Below are positions 13,216 to 19,787 of a DNA stretch of 34,585 bases, piece after piece. The position numbers and the translations under genes were made by a program. The first letter of the stretch is position 1, and every line of letters starts with the position of its first letter. Under the pieces are notes generated by a model. That model was given only the letters and a program-made list of their open reading frames with translations. It did no database searches and had not been told where the DNA came from. This DNA comes from a virus, in IMG/VR virus record IMGVR_UViG_3300025137_000132, positions 1 through 34,585 of that record. One strand, given 5' to 3'.

Positions 13216-13247
13216 AAAAAATAGGGGGTAGCTTTGGACTACCCCCT
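13216..13247 (-). terminator. Intrinsic terminator
   Basis: The 9-bp arms AGGGGGTAG (13223-13231) and CTACCCCCT (13239-13247) enclose a 7-base loop. On the minus strand they are followed by ATTTTTT. It ends the small RNA and any read-through from the 13326-13799 gene. Confidence 0.9.
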
Positions 13248-13310
13248 AAAGTGATTCGCAGATATGGGTTTTTGAGAGAGAGTGAGAGGTTTTACCATAT
13301 CTTTGAATCG
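13216..13310 (-). ncRNA. Putative orphan small RNA (anti-RBS loop)
   Basis: A sigma70-like promoter (13317-13345) ends exactly where a structured segment begins, and an intrinsic terminator closes the segment about 95 nt later; no credible gene lies between. The 5' hairpin pairs 13305-13309 with 13253-13257 (5 bp) and 13295-13302 with 13260-13267 (8 bp) around a 2x2 internal loop. The 27-base apical loop (13268-13294) is pyrimidine-rich (CCTCTCACTCTCTCTC). Fifteen loop bases match the reverse complement of the RBS region at 2080-2094, with shorter matches to other ribosome sites. A 19-codon frame inside lacks a Shine-Dalgarno. Promoter, hairpin and terminator are seen; regulatory function is inferred. 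Confidence 0.65.
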
Positions 13311-13316
13311 TAGTAA

Positions 13317-13345
13317 ACTATAACACTATTTTGAGGCAGAGTCAA
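13317..13345 (-). promoter_or_regulatory. Sigma70-like promoter of the small RNA
   Basis: The minus strand reads TTGACT, 17 bases, TATAGT. The -35 overlaps the last codons of the 13326-13799 gene. The predicted start, about 7 bases past the -10, falls at 13310, the first base of the hairpin. Confidence 0.75.
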
Positions 13346-13799
13346 GTCTTACATACTCATCATTCCAATTAAATGCAGTTTTAACTACATTATCTGAAAG
13401 ACCTTTGTATTTTTGATGCAGAACTTTATCCTTTATACTACAAAGAACTTCTGCTTCATTTTTATGCAAACCTTCTAACATCTGAATGAACATAGATTCT
13501 TTTCTCATTCTAGGTGTTTGATTATCTGCACCTTTAATGAAGTGCCACAATCTTCGTGATTCTTGAGAAAGTAGAGTATGTTCTGTACCTTCAGGCGCTT
13601 CATTTGCTTTGTATGGAGTATCACCCTCTGGTAATACCCATTCAATTTTTGGGTCAAAAGATGCTTTAATAATCATTCTAAGAGCTTCGGTATCGTTTTC
13701 TCTTAGAACTGCAATCTTCTTATCTTTAGTTTTTGCATTGTTTACTTTTTGCAACACTTCTGATATAAGTGGTGTGTAAGTTTTTATAGGTTTATTCAT
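13326..13799 (-). CDS. Conserved marine-phage protein (DUF6433-like)
   Basis: A 157-residue, mostly helical protein. Features include ISEVLQKVNNAKTKDKKIAV, LRENDTEALRMIIKASFDP, WVLPEGDTPYKANEAPEGTE, ESRRLWHFIKGADNQTP and KDKVLHQKYKGLSDNVVKTA. The combination of a C-terminal AFNW, a central WxLPEGxxPY and a RRLW segment matches a family I recall as DUF6433 in marine T4-like phages; the number is from memory. Function is unknown. It sits next to the Rnh gene in these genomes. It overlaps the rnh stop by 1 base (TAATG). Confidence 0.75.
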   Translation of the reverse strand: MNKPIKTYTPLISEVLQKVNNAKTKDKKIAVLRENDTEALRMIIKASFDPKIEWVLPEGDTPYKANEAPEGTEHTLLSQESRRLWHFIKGADNQTPRMRKESMFIQMLEGLHKNEAEVLCSIKDKVLHQKYKGLSDNVVKTAFNWNDEYVRLDSASK

Positions 13800-14653
13800 T
13801 AGAAATCTCCAATATTTTCCATTAGGTTTTTTAGTTTATACTTTATAAAGTAATTTAGTAGTTGTTTTCTATCACCATTAGGAGTATCCACATAAGATTG
13901 AATACACTCATTTACTAGTTCTTCTGGAATATAGTTTAAATCTATTAGAGTTCTATTTCTATGAAAGTTTCTCATCATCTCTTCATTACAGAAATCTTTA
14001 GGTTCAAGTTCAATCCAAGTTTCAAGTTTTCTTTTTGAGATAGGTCTTTGACGAATCTCATCTACGAAAGTACTATCTGGTGATAAAAAGTTCGGTACTC
14101 CATCACTTCTATCACCTTGAAGTATATGTGTCTTAATATATGTAGTAGGGTCTTCACCATTAAGAAATTTCTTTTGAGTTGGACTGTATTGCGATACAAA
14201 ATTATGTTGTTGCAATTGAATAAAGTCTTTGTCTCCAGAAAGAATTAGTACCTTCTCGTAATTCTTTGGTTCTTTTGCAACATGAAATACTACAGCTGCA
14301 ATGATATCATCTGCTTCTGCTGTTTCTACTTGCAATACTTTATATGGGAAGTACTCTGTCAATTCGTCACGAATTAAATGCAGAGTATCAAATATAGAAT
14401 TCCAATCTAATTTAGATTCTTTTCTATCTTTTCTACGACTGTATTTGTAGTTGGGAAATATTTCCCTTCTCCAGTTATTTTTAGAATCATAACACAATAC
14501 TAATTCACCATACTCATCAGAGAATTTCCTACGATATCCTCTCAATGAATTTAGAACCATATGTCTTACTAAATCTGGGTCTACTTCTTTACGTCCACCA
14601 ATCTGCACCATCAAATTAGATAGTGTGACTTGGTTCATATCAACTAATATCAT
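13799..14653 (-). CDS. rnh: T4 Rnh-like RNase H / 5'-3' exonuclease
   Basis: A 284-residue FEN-1-family nuclease homologous to T4 Rnh (305 aa), which removes RNA primers and flaps from Okazaki fragments. Metal-ligand motifs are visible: LVDMNQVTLS at the N-terminus, LCYDSKNNWRREIFPNYKYS, VETAEADDIIAAVV and LILSGDKDFIQLQQ; QGDRSDGVPNFLSPD corresponds to the helix-hairpin region. It partners with gp32. The start is uncertain: I use the ATG at 14653 (MILVDMNQ), which aligns with the T4 active-site strand. ATGs at 14665 and 14668 are alternatives. It overlaps the upstream gene by 14 bases. Confidence 0.9.
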   Translation of the reverse strand: MILVDMNQVTLSNLMVQIGGRKEVDPDLVRHMVLNSLRGYRRKFSDEYGELVLCYDSKNNWRREIFPNYKYSRRKDRKESKLDWNSIFDTLHLIRDELTEYFPYKVLQVETAEADDIIAAVVFHVAKEPKNYEKVLILSGDKDFIQLQQHNFVSQYSPTQKKFLNGEDPTTYIKTHILQGDRSDGVPNFLSPDSTFVDEIRQRPISKRKLETWIELEPKDFCNEEMMRNFHRNRTLIDLNYIPEELVNECIQSYVDTPNGDRKQLLNYFIKYKLKNLMENIGDF

Positions 14654-15035
14654 CTCCGTCACCATCATCCTTCGATTGAGGAATACATTCGTCAATCTTG
14701 TTCAAATTTATTCTAGTCATTATTGTCTTATCATCATTGGTTTCAGTCTTTACAATTAAATCCATAAAGTGTTGCATAGGATGGTCAAACCCCATTTGTC
14801 TATAGAGAGCACTCTTAACTACTTCATTAAGGAAACTTATATCACCAATAAATCTATCCTTCTTAATATCAAATCCATTTTCACCCACATTATGTATGAG
14901 GTTAATCATTAGACCCTCTGCGAGATTATCACAAAAGTCCAAATCCTCAGTAACCCTTTGTGCATCCATGTCAATAATCTTGGGTGCATCTTTACCTTTA
15001 TATGTTGTTGGAAATTTTATGACATTATCGCTCAA
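14640..15035 (-). CDS. Conserved phage protein, unknown
   Basis: A 131-residue protein starting MSDNVIKFPTTYKGKDAPKI from a TTG codon whose bases overlap the bS21 stop (TTGA), with GGAG eight bases upstream. It contains helical segments CDNLAEGLMINLIHNVG and FLNEVVKSALYRQMGFDHP, a strand-rich part and an acidic tail (SKDDGDGDDIS). Similar MSDNVIKFP-type openings occur in marine-phage hypothetical genes. Its position between bS21 and rnh suggests a replication or takeover role, which is not demonstrable here. Confidence 0.7.
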   Translation of the reverse strand: MSDNVIKFPTTYKGKDAPKIIDMDAQRVTEDLDFCDNLAEGLMINLIHNVGENGFDIKKDRFIGDISFLNEVVKSALYRQMGFDHPMQHFMDLIVKTETNDDKTIMTRINLNKIDECIPQSKDDGDGDDIS

Positions 15036-15328
15036 TAGCCTAACTCCGTTTTTCTCTTTTCGACTTTTTTCTGGTAACGTCTTTTTCCTGCTGCTTTTGC
15101 TTTACGTTTCTTTTCACCTTTACTAGTGAAATGAGTACGTTCTCTTAGTTCTTGGAAGAAACCATCTTTCATCAGTTTCTTCTTTAGAACTCGCATTGCA
15201 CCATTTACGTCAGATGTTACGTTTCCGTCTTTATCTCTAATCTGACGTACTGTTACCGTCATCCCCTCATCTCTTGGAAACTTTTCCTTCTTATGAAAGG
15301 GTTTCTTATTGAATTTATTGTATCTCAT
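15032..15328 (-). CDS. rpsU: Ribosomal protein bS21 homologue
   Basis: A 98-residue protein whose residues about 23-95 match bacterial small-subunit protein bS21 (about 70 aa). It opens VTVRQIRDKDGNVTSDVNGA, then MRVLKKKLMKDGFFQELRER and a long basic tail (KGEKKRKAKAAGKRRYQKK). bS21 lies near the anti-Shine-Dalgarno end of 16S rRNA and helps initiation. Phage copies, known in Pelagibacter and other phages, are thought to replace the host protein and favour phage mRNAs. A basic N-terminal extension of about 22 residues is included because the strong AAGGAG site precedes the first ATG at 15328. Confidence 0.88.
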   Translation of the reverse strand: MRYNKFNKKPFHKKEKFPRDEGMTVTVRQIRDKDGNVTSDVNGAMRVLKKKLMKDGFFQELRERTHFTSKGEKKRKAKAAGKRRYQKKVEKRKTELGY

Positions 15329-15336
15329 TTAACTCC

Positions 15337-15990
15337 TTAACCAGCGTCTATTATTTTATTTAGTTTGTCTGTCTCAGACTCTTTTACCTTGTTAACATCT
15401 GCATCAAGTTCTTTAAATGCTTCGTTAGCTTTAATCTTAGACATTAACATCTTATCCTTCTTTAGACGATTAAGAAGAATTTTCTGTGCTTCTTCATCAG
15501 AGTATTCCAACAAAACATACACACGATATTGCATACCATTAGAAACAATCTTTGATTCTTTCACACTATATCCAGCAACATCTACATCAGCAACAATATT
15601 CTTTGTTGCAGTAGAAATCTCATTTATCACAGAAGCATCTAAATCAGAAGAACCTACTTTTGTCATAAATGATTTCGTTACAGAATTCAATCTACCGTTG
15701 ATTCTATCTGCAAGAATTGTCTTTGCACTAAGGATTGCAATATCCTTTGATAGTTGCAACTCTGGAGATAATGCAGTACCCACCGAATAAATTGCCTCTT
15801 TATTATTAGGCATTTTGGTGAACCAATCTGGAACTTGTTCCACTTGTTCTTGCACTACCTTTGCAGTGTGTTCATATGCTTTCTTTACTGCAAATGGAGT
15901 TGGTTTGGATGCACTGTCAATATTGCCTGTATTTGCACACGCTCCTAAGAAGGCACCCATAGCGCCTACCATAATCACATTTTTAATCAT
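15337..15990 (-). CDS. LPP20-like lipoprotein
   Basis: A 217-residue predicted lipoprotein. The signal peptide MIKNVIMVGAMGAFLGAC ends in a lipobox (LGAC, Cys18). The mature part has VPDWFTKMPNNKEAIYSVGT and then LSKDIAILSAKTILADRING, typical of the LPP20/LpoB-like domain in which a small periplasmic alpha/beta fold follows an amphipathic helix. A lysine-rich C-terminus ends the protein. Bacterial relatives are outer-membrane lipoproteins; a phage copy could alter the host envelope or block superinfection, which is inference. The start overlaps the stop of the upstream 45-residue membrane gene. Confidence 0.8.
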   Translation of the reverse strand: MIKNVIMVGAMGAFLGACANTGNIDSASKPTPFAVKKAYEHTAKVVQEQVEQVPDWFTKMPNNKEAIYSVGTALSPELQLSKDIAILSAKTILADRINGRLNSVTKSFMTKVGSSDLDASVINEISTATKNIVADVDVAGYSVKESKIVSNGMQYRVYVLLEYSDEEAQKILLNRLKKDKMLMSKIKANEAFKELDADVNKVKESETDKLNKIIDAG

Positions 15991-16127
15991 TACTCTACCT
16001 CTTTCAATTGGTTTACGATTTGGTCACGAATACCACTGTCTACAAATATAGCTTTAGTGGTGGTTGTAATTTGTGGATAATATGTAACCAATACTATTCC
16101 TACCACAATTCCCATAATAAATTTCAT
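15990..16127 (-). CDS. Small single-span membrane protein
   Basis: A 45-residue protein: MKFIMGIVVGIVLVTYYPQI and then TTTTKAIFVDSGIRDQIVNQ, ending LKEVE. One N-terminal membrane segment (about 3-16) is followed by a short polar domain. Both ends overlap neighbouring genes in TAATG junctions, which supports it as real. Its function is unknown. Confidence 0.75.
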   Translation of the reverse strand: MKFIMGIVVGIVLVTYYPQITTTTKAIFVDSGIRDQIVNQLKEVE

Positions 16128-16474
16128 TAGTTAAATATCCCATACAATACTGCATCAATGAACTTCGGTTTATCATTCATATAATTACCATAGTAATGTG
16201 TTGGGTCTGGACTTGAAGTTGGTCTAATTGGTTTAAACAATTCTGCCATCTTTTCTGCCTTACTCTTTTTCTCCACCTCAACATACTTTATCAAAAGTTC
16301 TGGTGGAGTATCACACACATACTCAGTTTTTGAACTCACAATGTTACCGTCTTTGTACTTGACTATTTTTACATAGTCACAGTCTTGACTTGAATGTGCA
16401 TCTGGTATAAATGAACCAAGTACCCATAACATCAAGACTGTTGCACCAACAATCCATAATAAATTTTTAATCAT
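16127..16474 (-). CDS. Membrane-anchored or secreted protein
   Basis: A 115-residue protein with an N-terminal hydrophobic segment (LLWIVGATVLMLWVLGSF), which may be an anchor or a signal peptide. Two cysteines (SSQDCDYVKIVKYKDG and KTEYVCDTPPELL) flank a short beta hairpin and are likely disulfide-bonded in the periplasm. A charged helix (VEVEKKSKAEKMAELF) and a Pro/Ser-rich tail follow. It is the first gene behind a sigma70-like promoter and heads the cluster 16127-15337. Its function is unknown. Confidence 0.7.
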   Translation of the reverse strand: MIKNLLWIVGATVLMLWVLGSFIPDAHSSQDCDYVKIVKYKDGNIVSSKTEYVCDTPPELLIKYVEVEKKSKAEKMAELFKPIRPTSSPDPTHYYGNYMNDKPKFIDAVLYGIFN

Positions 16475-16505
16475 AATCTACTTTCGTTACTCGTTAATTT
16501 AGTCT

Positions 16506-16534
16506 ATACTACCAAATTTCTTAGGCAGAGTCAA
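16506..16534 (-). promoter_or_regulatory. Sigma70-like early promoter
   Basis: The minus strand reads TTGACT, 17 bases, TAGTAT. It overlaps the end of the 16521-16850 gene and drives the membrane protein, lipoprotein and bS21 group. Confidence 0.6.
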
Positions 16535-16850
16535 GTACTTTCTGAACAGCATCTAAAGCATCTCCATTGTGGAAACCACCAATGTGCCAATCATACTCTT
16601 CTGTAGGGATATATCCATCTTTCCAATTGTAGATTGTCGCTGTGACATAATTAAAGTCTTCACCGTATTCATCTTCATAAGGAACTTTGATATCCAATGT
16701 CCAATTTGCATTGACTTTTTCATAAGGACTTGCATCTATGTATGTGGGTTCTCCAAATACTTCGACCAATTTATCATAAGTTGTTTTTATCTTACCTTGT
16801 AGGCTGCTCCCACTGAAGGCTACTGTATCACTGTTTTCAAACTCTAACAT
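16521..16850 (-). CDS. Small conserved phage protein
   Basis: A 109-residue protein with the segments YDKLVEVFGEPTYIDASP, ANWTLDIKVPYEDEYGEDFN, YVTATIYNWKDGYIPTEEYD and WHIGGFHNGDALDAVQKVL. The pattern of a helix, beta strands around ATIYNWKDG and a WHIGG loop recurs in phage early genes that I have seen annotated as hypothetical. It is acidic and cytoplasmic. The RBS is GAGAGG-like; the start overlaps the upstream gene by 7 bases. Its function is unknown; a host-takeover role is possible from its early promoter. Confidence 0.7.
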   Translation of the reverse strand: MLEFENSDTVAFSGSSLQGKIKTTYDKLVEVFGEPTYIDASPYEKVNANWTLDIKVPYEDEYGEDFNYVTATIYNWKDGYIPTEEYDWHIGGFHNGDALDAVQKVLDSA

Positions 16851-17056
16851 TCTATTACCTCTCCTTTGTCAATCCAAACCAAGTTTTCTTCAAACAGAAC
16901 TTCCCAAGTGTCCTTTCTCTCTTTCAAGTAGTCGAACATATAGACATTCTCTTTCGCCCATTTGATAGCATCTTTTGCATTATCAAAAGTACCAGTTTTA
17001 CCCCTTTTATTCATTTGGGTATAAACGATATATTTTAGTTTTTTCGCATTTTCCAT
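16844..17056 (-). CDS. Small early protein, unknown
   Basis: A 70-residue protein: MENAKKLKYIVYTQMNKRGK, then TFDNAKDAIKWAKENVYMFD and a C-terminal EVLFEENLVWIDKGEVIEC. The alternation of strand, helix and strand suggests a small alpha/beta fold. The ATG at 17056 has GAGAGGT upstream, which is among the sites complementary to the small-RNA loop (8 bases). It lies behind a near-consensus promoter. Its function is unknown. Confidence 0.68.
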   Translation of the reverse strand: MENAKKLKYIVYTQMNKRGKTGTFDNAKDAIKWAKENVYMFDYLKERKDTWEVLFEENLVWIDKGEVIEC

Positions 17057-17081
17057 AGTATTACCTCTCAATTATATTTAC

Positions 17082-17110
17082 ATTATACACTGTTTTTAAA
17101 ACAAAGTCAA
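17082..17110 (-). promoter_or_regulatory. Strong sigma70-like early promoter
   Basis: The minus strand reads TTGACT, 17 bases, consensus TATAAT. The spacer, TTGTTTTAAAAACAGTG, is nearly the same as that of the promoter at 17354-17382, so the two are probably duplicated copies. Confidence 0.85.
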
Positions 17111-17118
17111 GGATTATT

Positions 17119-17325
17119 TTAGAAATAACCCCAGAAATCGTTCCACATATCGTCTACCACACCTTCTGCAATACCGATATCAAAATGAGTTTTTAAACCC
17201 AACTTCTCCACCACAAAGGCTTTCATCTCTGCGATATGTTCACACTCACCAATCTTGGTTTCAAGACCGTCAATATCAAAGACTTTCTCTTCAATATCCA
17301 TGATGTAGTTCTTAACTTTTCCCAT
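17119..17325 (-). CDS. Small acidic early protein, unknown
   Basis: A 68-residue acidic protein: MGKVKNYIMDIEEKVFDIDG, then ECEHIAEMKAFVVEKLGLKT and a C-terminal VVDDMWNDFWGYF. It is helical and aromatic at the end. It has its own strong promoter upstream (17354-17382) and another directly downstream for the next gene. Small acidic early proteins of T4-like phages often bind host enzymes; nothing more specific can be said here. Confidence 0.68.
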   Translation of the reverse strand: MGKVKNYIMDIEEKVFDIDGLETKIGECEHIAEMKAFVVEKLGLKTHFDIGIAEGVVDDMWNDFWGYF

Positions 17326-17353
17326 AATTTACCTCTTTCTCTATTATATTATC

Positions 17354-17382
17354 ATTATACACTGTTTTTAGAACAATGTCAA
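17354..17382 (-). promoter_or_regulatory. Consensus sigma70 promoter
   Basis: The minus strand reads TTGACA, 17 bases, TATAAT, a perfect match to the sigma70 consensus. The TGA stop of the upstream gene lies inside the -35 hexamer. Confidence 0.9.
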
Positions 17383-17624
17383 GCCTTTTCTGCAAATAAT
17401 TTACCCATTCCTTCAAAGACCACATTATAGGCATTTACCTCATATACCCAAACATCAAAGAAATCATCATCATCCATTTCGGTGTCTAAGGTGCAATGTG
17501 TGTTCCATATTGCGTTCATCTTCTCCATACCACCCAAAAGGTTACCATCTCCAAGACCTTTGATAGTAGTTACAGCGTCATCCCACTTAGGGGTTTCAAC
17601 ATAAAAATTAGGAATTCTAAACAT
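17379..17624 (-). CDS. Small early protein, unknown
   Basis: An 81-residue acidic protein: MFRIPNFYVETPKWDDAVTT, then DGNLLGGMEKMNAIWNTHCT, an Asp-rich stretch (EMDDDDFFDVWVYEVNAY) and NVVFEGMGKLFAEKA. The ribosome site is AGAGAGAGAGA, which has nine bases complementary to the small-RNA loop. It lies behind the promoter at 17660-17688. Its function is unknown. Confidence 0.68.
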   Translation of the reverse strand: MFRIPNFYVETPKWDDAVTTIKGLGDGNLLGGMEKMNAIWNTHCTLDTEMDDDDFFDVWVYEVNAYNVVFEGMGKLFAEKA

Positions 17625-17659
17625 ATTTTTCTCTCTCTCTTTATCTTAATTACTCTTAG

Positions 17660-17688
17660 AGTATACCTTGTTTTCATAACAAAGTCAA
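17660..17688 (-). promoter_or_regulatory. Sigma70-like early promoter
   Basis: The minus strand reads TTGACT, 17 bases, TATACT. The spacer is TTGTTATGAAAACAAGG, related to those of the two neighbouring promoters. It lies just downstream of the terminator at 17705-17731. Confidence 0.8.
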
Positions 17689-17704
17689 GTCTTTTTTTGG
17701 GCCT

Positions 17705-17731
17705 AAAAAAACCCTTGAAAATCAAGGGTTT
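17705..17731 (-). terminator. Intrinsic terminator
   Basis: The 10-bp arms AAACCCTTGA (17709-17718) and TCAAGGGTTT (17722-17731) enclose a 3-base loop. On the minus strand the stem runs into seven T. It ends the transcription unit containing 17801-18037 and separates it from the early-gene array. Confidence 0.85.
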
Positions 17732-17737
17732 AGTTAG

Positions 17738-17794
17738 TTAATTTTTGTTAGGTTTTGAGATTAATTCCCACTCTTCATCCGTATATGGCCACAT
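17738..17794 (-). CDS. Possible 18-residue microprotein
   Basis: A short frame, MWPYTDEEWELISKPNKN, lies between the stop of the 17801-18037 gene and its terminator. AAGG lies nine bases before the ATG, overlapping the preceding stop. The two Trp and the acidic helix are not typical of random AT-rich sequence, and the frame ends just before the terminator stem. It may be a small gene, the remnant of one, or chance. Confidence 0.4.
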   Translation of the reverse strand: MWPYTDEEWELISKPNKN

Positions 17795-17800
17795 GATTCG

Positions 17801-18037
17801 CTACCTTAATTCTACAATTTTCTTATCGTATTCTGCGTTTGTTTTATCATTCATTCTGGATAGGTAAAAGAACGAATCACCTCTAGGTGTAAATTCATAC
17901 TTCATCTGTTCCATGATTTGACGGTTTGCACTTAGTTGTTTACCTCTTTGAATGTTTAATAATGCTTTAGTAATATGATATCTTATCTCATCACAGACAT
18001 GACAAGTACGCTCATACACAGCGCTAGCTACTGACAT
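17801..18037 (-). CDS. Small phage protein under late promoter
   Basis: A 78-residue protein with two N-terminal cysteines in a CHVC motif (SVASAVYERTCHVCDEIRYH), followed by a helix (ALLNIQRGKQLSANRQIMEQ) and a polar C-terminus (SRMNDKTNAEYDKKIVELR). A single CxxC is not enough for a zinc finger unless the protein dimerises. AAGGAG at ideal spacing and a TATAAATA promoter mark it as a strongly expressed late gene. Its function is unknown. Confidence 0.7.
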   Translation of the reverse strand: MSVASAVYERTCHVCDEIRYHITKALLNIQRGKQLSANRQIMEQMKYEFTPRGDSFFYLSRMNDKTNAEYDKKIVELR

Positions 18038-18090
18038 AATAGTCTCCTTTTTTTATTATTGAAAAATAGTTTAGTTTTAAACTACATAGT

Positions 18091-18098
18091 TATTTATA
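18091..18098 (-). promoter_or_regulatory. T4-type late promoter
   Basis: An exact TATAAATA on the minus strand, 54 bases before the ATG of the 17801-18037 gene. The UTR between them contains an all-A/T 7-bp hairpin and the AAGGAG ribosome site. The 18038-18129 gap holds nothing else visible. Confidence 0.75.
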
Positions 18099-18129
18099 AG
18101 ATTAGACCCATTCTGGATACGCAAAACTG

Positions 18130-19128
18130 TCATGCGTTTCCGTAAACAGTGTTAATAATATTGTTAACTCTTACAAATGTTGCACACTTAGATAATGATT
18201 TTAATCTCTTTGCACCCACATAAGTACACGCAGAACGAATACCAGAAAGTATATCAATAATGGTATTATTTACAGCACCACGATATGGAACTTCTACGGT
18301 TTTACCTTCGACTCCACGATATTCTCTATGTGGTACATTATGTCTAGACATTGCAGATTCAGATGCCATTCCATAGAATGTCATTTTTCCATCTACAACT
18401 TTACCATCACATTCATCATGTCCTGCTAACATTCCACCAATCATTACAAAGTCTGCACCAGCGGCAAACGCTTTTACAATATCTCCAGAATTAGTACAAC
18501 CACCATCTGCAATAATGTGTCCATTTAATCCATGAGCTGCATCTGCACATTCTATAACTGCACTAAGTTGTGGATATCCAATACCAGTTTTAATTCTTGT
18601 CGTACATACAGAACCAGGCCCAACTCCTACTTTTACAATATCTGCACCAGCAAGAATTAGTTCTTGTGTCATATCAGCAGTAACCACATTACCAGCAACA
18701 ATAGTTGCATCTGGGATATGTTCTCGTAACGACTTTATTCCATCAATTACAGAAATGGTATATCCATTTGCAACATCAATACCTATGAACTCCCATTTAG
18801 TATTATGAAGTGTCAACGTAGTTATATCATCAAGACCAGCCATCATACAGACATTACGACCTTTACCAAATGCAGTAATATCTTTTTTAAGATAATGTCT
18901 TGCTGGACAAGTAATCATTTTATGTTCTGATAACACACTGTGCATCTCTGGTGTTCCAACTGTATCCATGTTAGAAGCCATGATGGGGATGCCTGTCCAT
19001 TCTTTTTTACTATGCACAAACTTATGAGTTCGTGTCATATCAACATCATATCTGGAAGTTAGGGTTGACCTTTTTGGTCTAATTAGTACGTCTGAATAGT
19101 CTAGTTTGATATCTTCACTTATAAGCAT
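18130..19128 (-). CDS. guaC: GMP reductase
   Basis: A 332-residue (beta/alpha)8-barrel of the IMPDH/GMP reductase family, matching GuaC (about 345 aa) rather than IMPDH: there is no CBS insert. The signature [20 protein letters not shown] places the catalytic Cys at 175; [40 protein letters not shown] and [12 protein letters not shown] follow, all GuaC-typical. It converts GMP to IMP and ammonia with NADPH, allowing guanine nucleotides to be redirected to adenine nucleotides. In an AT-rich phage this could rebalance purine pools recovered from host RNA and DNA. It is an unusual auxiliary gene for a phage and probably host-derived. Confidence 0.93.
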   Translation of the reverse strand: MLISEDIKLDYSDVLIRPKRSTLTSRYDVDMTRTHKFVHSKKEWTGIPIMASNMDTVGTPEMHSVLSEHKMITCPARHYLKKDITAFGKGRNVCMMAGLDDITTLTLHNTKWEFIGIDVANGYTISVIDGIKSLREHIPDATIVAGNVVTADMTQELILAGADIVKVGVGPGSVCTTRIKTGIGYPQLSAVIECADAAHGLNGHIIADGGCTNSGDIVKAFAAGADFVMIGGMLAGHDECDGKVVDGKMTFYGMASESAMSRHNVPHREYRGVEGKTVEVPYRGAVNNTIIDILSGIRSACTYVGAKRLKSLSKCATFVRVNNIINTVYGNA

Positions 19129-19135
19129 TGTATTT

Positions 19136-19459
19136 TCACCTTTTGTTACTGTTAAACAATTTTTCCATTTTATTTTGTCTAGGTCTTCTCATGACCTTTT
19201 CTCTTTGGGGGGGTTCTGTTTTTGGTTCTACTTTTTTCATTCTTTTTGCAGCTTCATCTTGTTTTTTCCATTTCACTTGTTCTCGCATACTTAACTGTGG
19301 TCTAAAATGTTCTAGAACTTCTTCTGCATTTTCTGTAAATTCTAACATAAATTTAATTGCAATATAACTATCACCTTTAAACATAAGACGGCTATTCTGG
19401 TAAACTTTACCTTTACCATCTTCCATTAGTATTGTACAATTTTTACAGTCAAACCTCAT
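19136..19459 (-). CDS. Phage protein with basic C-terminus, unknown
   Basis: A 107-residue protein. A beta-rich N-terminal part (MRFDCKNCTILMEDGKGKVY, then GDSYIAIKFMLEFTENAEEV) with a CxxC pair leads to a long, highly basic and probably disordered tail (KKVEPKTEPPQREKVMRRPR). It overlaps the upstream nuclease gene by 11 bases and precedes guaC by 7. Nucleic-acid binding is plausible from the tail; the function is not recognised. Confidence 0.65.
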   Translation of the reverse strand: MRFDCKNCTILMEDGKGKVYQNSRLMFKGDSYIAIKFMLEFTENAEEVLEHFRPQLSMREQVKWKKQDEAAKRMKKVEPKTEPPQREKVMRRPRQNKMEKLFNSNKR

Positions 19460-19787
19460 CTTTGTGCAGTCCTACAAAATACTCTGCATCAACTACAACT
19501 AATGGTTTATGATTATTTCTTTTAATCACAACCACTGGTTCATAGTTTTTAGAGTTTTCGACTGCTTGAGAATATGATTCCCATATATTTAATTTTTCTT
19601 GATTTTTACACTCAATAGAATAAGGGAACTTTTCTCTTGCAGCCCTTGCCATAATTAAGTCTTCACCACCAGCACCCATAGACCTAGATTCCACATCTTC
19701 TGGATGAACTTCTAATTTTTCAATCAATTGGTCACGAAACCATTGTTGTAATCTGCGACCTTTAGCTTTTGCACTTTGTGTTTTCAT
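19449..19787 (-). CDS. PD-(D/E)XK-type nuclease
   Basis: A 112-residue protein with a compact restriction-endonuclease-like core. KGRRLQQWFRDQLIEKL is the helix bearing the first acidic residue, SMGAGGEDLIMARAAREKFP holds the catalytic Asp, and YSIECKNQEKLNIWESYSQA holds the E-x-K pair followed by a Gln. This is the shape of small phage nucleases near Holliday-junction resolvases. It probably cuts branched or foreign DNA; which of these is not decidable. The start is at 19787, overlapping the upstream stop (TAATG); two upstream Met codons fall inside the previous gene. Confidence 0.75.
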   Translation of the reverse strand: MKTQSAKAKGRRLQQWFRDQLIEKLEVHPEDVESRSMGAGGEDLIMARAAREKFPYSIECKNQEKLNIWESYSQAVENSKNYEPVVVIKRNNHKPLVVVDAEYFVGLHKDEV

